This document shows positions 24,001 through 36,000 of a stretch of DNA of 64,000 bases, one piece after another. The stretch spans positions 426,001 to 490,000 of the forward strand of contig JAFEUB010001534.1 in the NCBI GenBank assembly GCA_024529925.1. Direction: 5' to 3'. The DNA comes from Ophthalmolycus amberensis. Lineage: Eukaryota > Chordata > Actinopteri > Perciformes > Zoarcidae. Made by a program: the position numbers and the translations under genes. The notes below the pieces were generated by a model, which worked only from the letters and a program-made list of their open reading frames with translations, made no database searches and was not told the DNA's origin. Numbering within the stretch: the stretch's first letter is position 1; each line of letters begins with the position of its first letter.

Positions 24001-27000
24001 GTCATAGTACCTGGTACACGGTCAAATTTGATAACAATGACAGAAAATAAATATTTTACACCTGGTTTACTAAGAGTACGTCCGCATAAAAACGCATTTG
24101 GAAGCTCGTAGACACCACGTCAATACGTGTCCGAAACTCAAACTATAGTTTGTTTATGTCGATGTATGGTGATCTACAACATATTTAACCGTTGTCAACT
24201 TTCACAGATTCTTGTAAATTCTCATCAACCAGACTTTGGTCTTCATAATCGCTCTCAGGTACTTCACTCATGGTACTGAATTTGAGTTTGAAAGACTTTC
24301 CCAGGATGCAATCTGGTGAATCTGCATATCCTTCGCTTCGTAATTTCATTGGCTATATGGAGCCTGAGATTCATCGAGATCGATTGCAATTGGCTCGAGC
24401 TTTACCCAAAGAAGAGAGGCGGGCATTGTCTTTCAAAGCGGACTCTCGTTGGCTGTTCCAGAATGTGACCAGGCTATGGAAGCTCCTATTGGGTCAAATG
24501 AGGTGTCAATCTAACCGGCGGAATACAGGCTGCCATTTTGAGACACAGAGACGGCAGTGTTTACATTTTAACGGGCAATATGACTAAAATACATGTAAAT
24601 TATCAATATCTGCTGGCTAATTTGAAATGATGCAACAGCCCCCGTGGGTGTTTATGGACGTACTAATGTGTTTTGGACTAAATCTTTTACTGGAATCGAT
24701 CGAGTGGACCCTTAGCGATCAAGCAAGACCGTTTTTGGTGGAGTAGCATGCACGAGGGAGACGCTATGAATCATAATCGGTGAGTGACGGCGATATTTTA
24801 TCGGCTATTTTTGCAGTGTTTGGTTGACAGAGATGTTAACTGTACCTGCTGTTGTGATTGTATCTTGAAATGGTTTGCATAAATCGAATTACAAGAACCG
24901 CAGCTTTCTAATGAGATATCGCATCAGTACCTGTCTTGACAGAGCAGTTGTGTACATGTACATGCCCGCGGGCCGTCAGAGTGGCAACGGGTTTGAAAGA
25001 GCGGAGCATCGTCAGCGTATCGCTTTTAGTGTCAACTGAGATTAAGCACTAAATGTGAAGTTCTGTCCACAGTTTTCTTCTTTAACTAGCAAATAATGTC
25101 ACACAGTCACCGACAACACCGGCAAGCAAATACAGGGTAGTCAGGGAACAGCTCGCCTGTACGCGGACACTGCTCTAATGTTCTGTGTAACGTCTAAACT
25201 ATACTTCTTCCGAAGTACTTACTCAGCACACTCCAGACTAAAGCCAGGAACTGCGGTCGGCGACGGATTCCTTAACGGGTCGTCTGTGAACTGTAGAGCA
25301 GAATTCTAAGTTAGCCTAGATGAGCTGAGGGAGCTATTGTTTCTTCAGGAGAAGAAAGCGAGAATGATAATAGGGGCGGGGCCCTCCCACAGTCGACCTG
25401 TCTGTCACTGACAGACGTGGTGTCATTGGAGCTTCCATAGTTGGTCACGCCGAGGCGATTCCCAGAGTGAAACACCGAACGGAGTTTGAAAAAGAACCAC
25501 CGTTATCTTAGATAAGTAAGAGATGCTCCCTTCTTCACATGTTACATGTTCAGACAAACACAAAGCACATTGTTCTGCATTGGTACAAACTCAAAGAAAA
25601 GACACAAATAGAAACAAATCTGCATTGTGTGACTTGAGGTGTTTCAACCGTCTGAAACCATGGAAATAAACAATAAGGTCAATGTCGTTTTTTAAGCCTA
25701 GATGAGGTTATTGTGAGTGTTGATGGAGCAGCTACGATGTTAGCATCGGCTAGCATCGATCGAACCAAACTACTCAGAAAAAAAGCATTTTAAAAGTTGT
25801 TTGCTTGTCGTTAACCGGATTAATTCAGCTAGCGTGTGACGTTTAAGTAAATACAGACTCCGGATAACGTTACGAACCCAACACGCCAGCGTTTTGGTGT
25901 TCATCTGAGACTTCAACAACAGGATCAGAGCAGCAGAGATTATTTGGGACGTGACTGGTGAGTCGTTGGTTTCTACATGGAGGTGAAGAGTTCTGTCTCT
26001 TACTGAGTTTCTTGTCTTCTGGTCTTCTTCCTGCAGAGCGCGACATCAAGGTGATCCGTCCGTTGTACAGCGTCGAGGTCACAGAGAAAGAAACAGCCAA
26101 GTTTGAGACGGAGATTTCAGAAGCGGACGTCCACGGGAACTGGAAGCTGAAGGGAGAAGCTCTGCTTCAGTGTCCTGTGAGTCTGGCTTCATGTACATGA
26201 GACGTACCGTATGTTTCTGACTAGCACCACGTGGATCAGATACTTCTGTTGGACGAGTCTTTTAATGCAGAACTATTGTCTTTCAGGATGTTGAGATTAA
26301 GGAGGAAGGAACCAAACACATGCTGATCCTCTATAACGTCCGCATAGACATGGCCGGAGGAGTCGACTTCTCAGCAGCCAACGCTAAATCCACCGCTCAG
26401 CTGCGAGTGAAAGGTGAGACCTTCGTCTGTTCAATCAGGCTTCAGACGTCGGAGCTGATCGCCTCATCTTCAGAGCTCTGAATGCTGGGAAATACAGGAA
26501 CACCTCAGACGTCCTTTAAGACAGCGGATCCTCGCTCAGAAAAATACTTCAAAGACAGTTTCCATTTCATTTCTGGTGAAGTGTCGAGCTCGGACAGATC
26601 TGTGAGCTCAGATTATGAGATAGAAAATGATATTTAATGCAGACGTATACATTCAGTTTCTTCTGGAGTCAATACAAATGTATTTCAGTTTGTTCAAAAG
26701 ATTTTTATTATTCAAATGTTGGAAGATGAATAAAAAACTTAAATCCATTTTTAATAGGAGTCAAAAAGGCGCTTAATGAATTCAAAGTTTCATATCTCGT
26801 CTTTAACTTCACAGTTCCATCAAACCTCTTTCAGTGTTGAGTGTCTCTCTCAGTCTTCAGCCAATCAGCTGCTGAGTTTATTTTAGACGCTGTGGACTTC
26901 ATCTGAAGTGAGAAGCTGCTCTCTGATTAGAGGAGCTCCACTCTCAGACCCGATGCATGCTGGTCCGTTCACCTCTTCTTCTTCTCCTCCAGCTCGCTCC

Positions 27001-30000
27001 ATCGGGCTGCTGCGTCCTCTGAAGGACGTCACGGTGACGGCCGGAGAGACGGCGACCTTCGAGTGCGAGCTGTCGTACGAAGGCATCGCGGTGGACTGGT
27101 TCCTGGGGGGGCAGAGGATGGAGGCCAGTGACCGGGTGAGTCCAGCTTCTACAGGAACCGGTTCAGACCATATCGAAATACTTCACACGCAAACACTATT
27201 CACAACCAAACACACACAAGTATCTTCATATAAAGGTTTACTGAAAATCCAGTTTACACACTGTAACAAATGTAAAAAGAACACATATATACTGTATATA
27301 TGTGTGTATAAAAACTAATATACGGATGAATATGTCTACAACTAATATATATTAGTTTGTTTTCTTCTCATCTTATAGATTCTTCTGCAGATTCATATGT
27401 CGTTTGTGATATTTAGTTATTTAATGAAACAGAAAGAGAAACTTTGATGAACTGTAATGTGTTAACGTATTTTTTACAGCGTTGTAGCTGCAGTTAAAAA
27501 TAGGTTTCTGTTATCTTGAACACAAACAGACGTCCAGCTCCTTATATGGAGAAGGACCCACAGTTAGCATGTTAGCATGTTAGCATCAGCCTGCAGCTAA
27601 ACCACCTGACAAGTGATGAGAGACTTTATGTTTTTAACAGTTGAAAGTTGATTCTTTATATTTAAATCCTTTAAATAAAAACATTAAATGTTTCAACATG
27701 AAAACAAGAATTCATGAGCAATGAGAATGAAAAGTGTAAATACTTATAAATACCTGTAATTACTAGTGATTCATTTGAAGAAGTAGTCAATCATTTATTG
27801 ATTATTGATTCATTATTTAAGATATTTATCAAACAGAACTGGTTTTTCTTTCAGTGTAAAGTGAAGACGTCAGTGGACATATTAATCAGTAATGTAAATA
27901 CGAGGCGATCAATAAGCCGATCAGTCTGAATATTAAAGTCAATATTCATGTTTACAGGTGAAGACTCGTGTGGCAGGAAAGGTTCACACTCTGACGGTCA
28001 GAGAGGTCACGCTGTCGGAGGCCGGAGAAGTCAAACTGACCTCCACCGACTTCCAGACTCAGGCTCAGCTTATCGTCAGAGGTGAGGCGCTCGAACACAG
28101 CGCGGGCGGGGCGGACGCGGTGCGGGGCCGAGGCGGGCGGGGCCGAAGCGGGCGGGGCCGAGGCGGCGCGGGCGGGGCCGAGGCGGCGCGGGCGGGGCCG
28201 AAGCGGGCGGGGCCGAAGTGGGCGGGGCCGAGGCGGCGCGGGCGGGGCCGAGGCGGGCGGGGCCGAGGCGCGCGGGCGGGGCCGAGGCGGCGCGGGCGGG
28301 GCCGAGGCGCGCGGGCGGGGCCGAGGCGGCGCGGCCGAAGCGGGCGGGGCCGAAGCGGGCGGGGCCGAAGCGGGCGGGGCCGAGGCGGGCGGGGCCGACG
28401 CGGCGCGGTGAGTCTCTTGGTTTATTTCTAATGTGTTCTTGTGTTGTGATGTTTCAGAGCCGGCGGTGGAGTTTACGAAGCCTCTGGAGGACCAGACGGT
28501 GGAGGAGGAAGCGACCGCCACGCTGGAGTGTGAAGTTTCCAGAGAGAACGCAGAGGTCCGCTGGTTCAGAGACGGACAGGAAATCAGAAAGACCAAGAAG
28601 TACGAGATGATCGTCGACGGACGCAAGAGAGCGCTGGTGATCCACGACTGCTCGCCGGACGACGCCAAGATGTACACGTGTGACGCCAAAGACTTCAAAA
28701 CCTCCTGCTTCCTGGAGGTCACACGTAAGAACCAGAACCTCCACAGAACCTTCAGTTCTGGTTCAGATCTCAAAAGTCATAGTTTATCTTGAAGGAGACG
28801 AATCAGAAACCAAGTCAGAGAATCAAGTTTATTTTAATGATCAAAAAAAGATGAAAAAAAAGTTGAGAATTGTATAAATGAAAACTTAGTGATGAAGTCA
28901 TTGTTTTAATTAGGTCTCAATTTTAACATTCTATATTCATGATAAATGAGCCTCCACACATTCAAACTGTCTTCAGGTCATTTATCGTCATAAAATAAAA
29001 TCTCACATAATTATTCACTCAAAAGGTTGAAATTATTATTTAAAGTTATAATTATTATTATTATATTATTTTCAAGTCTTAACCACGTGACAGTATGACA
29101 TCATGTTTTTAAGTGATGAAGTCATCGTTAATAGAAACTCTTTTATTTCTATGATTCTAGACCTTTCATATGTTCAGTCTTTGGCCCTCTTGAGCTTCCG
29201 TACTTTAATGTCAACAAGAACAATAAAGAGATTTATTTAAAGTAAAGTGGAGAACAATGATGAATCCTGTTGATGTGTCCTCAGCGCCTCATGTGGAGTT
29301 CATGAAGCCTCTTCAGGACGTCGAGGTCAAAGAGAAAGAATCCGCTAAGTTTGAATGTGAAGTGTCCCGCGAGTCGGCCAAGGTGAGAACCAGCCGACCA
29401 ATCGGCATCCGGCTTCCTCTGCTGCCGCCGCTTGACTTTTAACAAGGCGCAGACGATGAAACGTGATATTTCTGTGGTTCAGGTTCGCTGGTTCAAAGAC
29501 GGCAACGAGATCAGGAAAGGAAAGAAGTACGAGATCCTGGCTAAGGGGATCCAGAGGATCCTCATCGTCCACAAGACCGCGTTCGACGACGAGGCCGAGT
29601 ACGAGTGTGACGCCAGGACCTCCAAGACCTCCGGCATGCTCACGGTCATCGGTGAGGAACCTCCCACTCTCGATAAACATAATCCTATACAGAGATTCAG
29701 AGAGACCAGAGACTCCAGAGGTCAACACATGCTGCTCTGCTGCTCTGATCGTGTTCTTGTGAGACTCTTTCATTCATCAGAGTGTTCAGCTGATGGAAGC
29801 AGCAGCTCTGGTCTGGTGTGTTTGAGGAGAGCAGAACAGAACCTCACACTGCCAGACTTTAGGAAAACACTTTTATATTTTCCTGTAATTTCTTAGAAAT
29901 AATCTGATGTGTAACTAAATTAATAGAAAGAAATCAATCGCTGGTACTAATTAATATTCAAATAGTTTATAACCGTCTCAGAACTTGATCACCATTTTAT

Positions 30001-33000
30001 TAATATTGATTCAATTAAATATAACTTGATTTGAGCTTTCTCATAAAATATCAAAACAAATATACAGAAACAAGAATAAAATGTGCAGAAACATAAATAT
30101 GAATGGGGAGAGAAGTGTTTGACATGAAGCTTCATTTATTTAAGGTTAAAGCCTGAGAGTCAGGGCTCAGGGCAGATTTAACCCTTTTCCATCTGGTCAC
30201 AGAGGAGGCGGCCCGGTTCACCAAGAACCTGTCCAACGTGGAGGGAACCGAGACCGACAGCGTCAAGATGATCTGCGAGGTGTCGAAGGCCGGCGCAGAG
30301 GTCACGTGGTTCCGAGGAGACGAGGAGCTGCCGGAGGGAGGACGCTACGAGCAGATCCTCGACGGACGCAAGAGGATCCTGATCATCCAGGACCTGAGGA
30401 TGGAGGACGCAGGAGAGTACACCTGCAGGCTGAGTCCCAGCGCCAAGACGACCGCCACGCTCAAACTCAACGGTGAGGAGTTGTCTCAATGCTGCTTAGC
30501 TTAGCATAACGCTAGCTAATACAGCTAGCCTGGCTCAGCCAAAGGTAACAACATCCACCTGCCGGCTCCTCTGAAGCTCACTGGTTAACGCCTCGTAGCT
30601 TATTTCATTTGAGCAAAAACTGAAGTTTACAAACGACAAGTTGTGGTTTTACGTGGTGTTCTTTTTGCAAAGTTTCTTTATGCTAAGCTAAGCTGCTTCG
30701 TGTTTAGCATACAGAGTGTATGAGAGTGGTGAGATGATGTTTCAGTTCAGATCAGCCCTTTGGTTTGAGCTTTTAGTTTATGACAAAACAAAAGTACAAC
30801 ATTCACTTTCACTCCTTCCTCCTCCCTCCTCTTCCTCTCTCTCTCCAGAGCTGGCAGCCGAGTTTATCGCTCGTCCTCAGAACCAGGAGGCGGTGGAGGG
30901 CGAGAAGGCGGAGTTTGCCTGCTCTGTCTCCAAGGAGACCTACGAGGTGAAGTGGTTCAGAGGGGACAAGGAGGTGGAAGCCGGAGACAAGTACGTCATC
31001 GTGAGCGAGGGGAGGAGGAGAGCCCTTATTGTGAAAAGCTGCGAGCTGAAGGACGAGGGAGGTTACGTCGCCCACATCGGCGGCGTTAAAGCCTCCGCCG
31101 ATCTGTATGTGATTGGTAAGGACCCGTTCTCTCGTCTTTCTGGTTATTTCAGAGCGACGTTTCGGTTTCTTAAAATCCGGTTTGTTTCTTCATTCCAGAG
31201 AAACTGAGGATCGTCACGCCGATCAAAGACACGGAGGTGAAGGAAGGAAGTGAGATCGTCTTCAACTGCGAGACGAACGCCGAGGGAGCGAAGGCCAAGT
31301 GGCTGAAGAACGAGGAGACGATATTCGAGAGCAGCAAGTACATGATGGCTCAGAGGGACAACGTCTTCTCCCTGAGGATCAGAGACGCCCAGAAGGGAGA
31401 CGAGGCCTGTTATACCATCAGCCTGACCAATCAGAGAGCAGAGCAGGCCAAGTGCACCGCCAGCGCCAGAGTGGCAGGTAAGGACCAGAATGCATTGCAG
31501 CACACATTCAGTGGGTTTCCATTGGTGCAGTGTGGACGTGCTGCGTTCAGGGTCTCTGGTGTCATAGTTTGGGTTCATGATGTTTAGTGTCGTTTATTTA
31601 AACAATAAAATAAAAATAAACAAACATAACAGAGATAAATAATATCACAGAGCAGGAAGAGGCAAAAAGCCAACTGGGCTCATTATTTTGAATATTAAAA
31701 TGTTACAATGAATATGCATCAGATATGACTACGTAAAATATTATGACAAGATGTTTTTACAAGATATGAAATATGGAAACAATATCAACACATTACAAAC
31801 CACAGAAACTGTAATTGTGTCAAGCGTGTGATGTTGGTTTATAGACCTGCATTAAGTCAGATAAGCAATAGTGATGCTACACGTCCCTATGAATGATAAT
31901 ACAACAGCTAATACAAGGAATACATGAACAACAATACATAAAACAGCAATTACATTTGATAGTGGATCTGTTCATGTTTTCTCACCCTCCACAGAGGAGA
32001 AGTTGAGGTTCCTGGATCCCATCGAGGACGTGGAGACTCAGGAGAAGAAGACCATCAGCTTCAGCTGTAAGGTGAACCGACCCGAGGTGACGGTGAAGTG
32101 GATGAAGGCCGGCCAGGAGGTGACGCTCAGCAAGCGCGTAGTCTACCGAGTCGACGGCCTCAAGCACACGCTGACCGTCAAGGACTGCGCGATGGAGGAC
32201 GAGGGCGAGTACAACGCCGTCGTCGGGGACGACAAGTGCGGCGCCGAGCTGATCATCAGCGAGGCGCCGACGGACTTCTCGGCGCAGCTCAAGGACCAGA
32301 CCATCACCGAGTTCGAGGACGCCGAGTTCGCCTGCAAACTGAGCAAAGAGAAGGCCGTGGTGAAGTGGTACAGGAACGGACGGGAGGTCAGAGAAGGACC
32401 GAGGTAAACAAAAAATAGCATTTTGTGTTTACGTTGGAGAGACTTTGGAGACGTCAGTGTTTCTCAAACCCTGCAGATACAAGTGACACCTTGTTTAGAA
32501 CTATATGTACGTTAATACAGTCTCACAGGAGTCTGTCAGACCTGAACCCGGATTAGATAACAGGACGACCTGAAGAAACAACGGAAAGAAGCACGTCATG
32601 GTGGTTTTTACCTCAAACTGCACCTCTGAATTAAAAGAGATGCAGTAGGGGTCTGATTAGTGAGCAGATTACCTGCTGAGTGACATTTGACCCTTGTGTT
32701 TTCTGCAGATATCACATGGAAAAAGAAGGCAAGACGTGCAGACTGATCGTCAAAGTGTGCAGACCGGATGATGAATGTGAATACGCCTGTGGTGTGGATG
32801 AGAGGAGGACCAGAGCCCGTCTCTTTGTTGAAGGTAAACTCTTAAAACCTCCTCGTCTTTTGCACTGAAGTGAATCTTTCTCTTTTGAATCCTCAAATTT
32901 TTTTCTCCGTCCTGCAGAGACCCCGGTGGAGATCGTCAGACCTCCTCAGGATGCGTTCGAACCTCCGGGCTCCGACATCGTGTTCGAGGTGGAGCTCAAC

Positions 33001-36000
33001 AAGGACCGGGTGGAGGTGAAGTGGATGAGGAACAACATGATCATCGTCCAGGGAGACAAATACCAGATGATCAGGGAGGGTAAAATCCACAGACTGCAGG
33101 TCTGTGAGATCCGACCTCGGGATCAGGGAGAGTACAGGATCGTGGCCAAAGACAAGGACGCCAGAGCCAAGCTGGAGCTGGCAGGTGAGTCAACACCGAG
33201 ATACAAGAATAATTTGTCAGATGCAGCGACCTTTACAGGATGGTTGTTTTGAGCTTCCTCCGCGGTAAGAAACTGTGAAGACTTCTTCTTTCTCCTCTGC
33301 AGCTGTTCCAAAGATCAAAACCACCGACCAGAATCTGGTAACAGACGCCGGTAAGCCGTTCGTCATGAGTGTGCCTTACGACGCCTACCCTCGTGCTGAC
33401 GCCGAGTGGTTCCACGAGGGCGCCAGTCTGCCCGTCCAGAACATCGACACCTCCGCGGACAAAACCGAGTTCCGCCTGAAGAGCCCCAGCAAGGAGGACC
33501 GGGGCCGGTACAAGGTGGTGATCAAGAACAAGCACGGCGAGGGAGAGGCGTTCATCAACCTGGACGTGATCGGTGAGTCTTGGCGATCAAACCAGTGACT
33601 CTGATTGGATGTCTACTCGATTATGTACCCAAGGTATATCTGTGGAGGTCAGAACAGTTTTTAAATGTCGTGTTGTTTTCTTCAGATGTCCCCGGACCCG
33701 TCAAGAACCTGAGGGTGGTCGACACCGCCGATGGGGAGGTCAGTTTGGCCTGGGAGGAGCCAGAGAGCGACGGCGGAAGCAAGATCGTCTCCTACGTGGT
33801 GGAGAGACGTGACGTGAAGCGTAAGACCTGGACGCTGGTTACAGACCGTGCTGATACTCCAGAGTACTGCGTCGGCAGCCTCCAGAAGGACTCCATGTAC
33901 CTGTTCAGAGTCTGCGCTCGAAACCGAGTCGGCAGCGGACCCGTCGTCGCCACAGAGGACGCCGTCCAGGCCAAGAACAAGTTTGGTAAGAAACGGCCAA
34001 AATGTCCTACTTACACTCGTACAACCGTCTCCTCGCTTCAATCTGATGCTTCATGCGTTTGTTTTCTACCACCAGATGTTCCAGATGCTCCGGAGAACGT
34101 CGCAGTTGGAGGAGTGAACCGGTTCGGTGCTACCGTCACCTGGGAGCCTCCCAGGTGCGACGGTGGCTCAGAGATCACCGCCTACGTGATCGAGCTCCGC
34201 GACAGGACCGCCGTGAAGTGGGAGGCGGCCGTGGTCTGTGGCGCCAACGACCTCTCGGCCACGCTGAGCGACGTGGTGGAGAACAAGGAGTACATCTTCA
34301 GAGTCCGGGCCGAGAACAAGGCCGGCATCGGCAAGCCCAGTGCTGCCACCAAACCCGTCAAGATCATGGATCCAATCGGTGAGTGGAAACCAGCAGCTTG
34401 AGCGCTTGTTTGTTGTCACGATCAAATCTGATTGTTTTTTACCTTTTGTGACTGCAGAGAGGCCAAGCCCACCTTTGAATCTCAACTTCAGCGACCAAAT
34501 CACGACGGCGGTCACACTTACTTGGGAGACGCCCACCAGCAATGGCGGCAGCATGATCACCGGATACGTCATTCAGAAATGTGACGATGGCACCGACAAG
34601 TGGCTCCGCTGCAACGCCAGACTGTGTCCGGACCTCTCCCACCGGGTACAGAGTCTATTTTACATTTAATCTTTGATTCTTGGTCTTTGGTGTTGGTGAG
34701 TAGGTGCATCTGAGTTGACTGTTGCTTGTATTGGTTTTGTTGTTCTCCTCAGGTGTCAGGTCTGAAACCAGGTCAGAAGTACCTCTACAGAGTCTGTGCC
34801 GAGAACGCTGCCGGCTTATCTGATCCAGCCGAGCAACTCGGGCCGCTTCTCGCCGACGACCCTCACGGTACGAGCCAAACAGTAGAACGGACACCAGACT
34901 GTTGTTGTTAGTTAACTAAATGATGCTAAAGCTAAAAACATTATTCTCTCCTGGCAGTCTACCCGACCTTTGACCTCAGTGGCTTCAGGAACGGCCTGGA
35001 GGTGATCGTCCCTCAGCCTCTCACCATCAGAGTCCCCATCACCGGATACCCGACACCCAATGCCAAGTGGACCTTCGGAGAGAAGGAGCTGACCGCCGCT
35101 GACGAACGTGTGTGCATGGTGACGAAGCCCACGTACACGGAGCTGATTGTGACGCCGAGCGTCCGCCCAGACAAAGGCACCTACACCCTGCAGCTGGAGA
35201 ACGATGTCTCGTCGGTCACTGGAGACATCGAGGTCAACGTCATCGGTAACGACAATTTCTCTTTCATTTAAAGTAGAAATTTCACAATGGTAAAAAGACT
35301 TTTGACCACCAAAGAAAATGTAGAAACTCTTAATTGCCCTGATATGGTTAAGGTTCAGGGTAAATCCCACACTTTACACAATGCATGCTGGCTAAAGCCT
35401 CCAGTCAACAGCAACCCTTTGTGTCCACTTTCACATGCTTTTACTTTCTTAAGCACTTATTAATCTACTGTCTGCTACCTTTATTCTCCCAGCATGCCCT
35501 AGTGCTCCTAAGGACTTCAAGGTGGCCGAGGTCAACCGACATCACGTCCACATGATGTGGGAGGCTCCAGAGCACGACGGAGGAAGTCCAGTTACCCACT
35601 TCCAGATCGAGAAGAGAGAAGTGTCTCGCAAGACCTGGGCCAAGGTACACCTTGTTTTAACTGTGTGGTGATGTCAGAGGTTCTACAAGATCCAACTTTA
35701 ACGGCTGCCTTTGAATGCAGCGTCTTTGTAAACTCTGAAGTCCCAAATAAAGCACTGCAGTAATTCAGCAGATTGTACCTTGTTAGCCTTAAATCAGCCA
35801 TTTCCTGCAAAAGCACCAAACATTATGAATAAACCAAAAGAAAAAAAGGGGTTTTGAAGGTCTAGAAGCAGGTAACAATTCTAGGTTTAGACAAAGAATA
35901 AGTCTACTGTAGCTCTTGTGTGTTAATTCACCAAGACTGCGATGATTTTTTTCCAGGTGGCAACCGGCATCCTGGACCTGGAGCACACCATAACAGACGT

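Noticed and set aside
24270..24587. 105-codon open frame in the I94-I95 intron
   Set aside because: No recognisable domain, no splice context, and it overlaps the arm of the inverted-repeat element.
28082..28610. Open frames rich in Gly/Arg/Ala over the GC-box array
   Set aside because: The array is intronic. The frames do not connect to I96 or I97 in phase.
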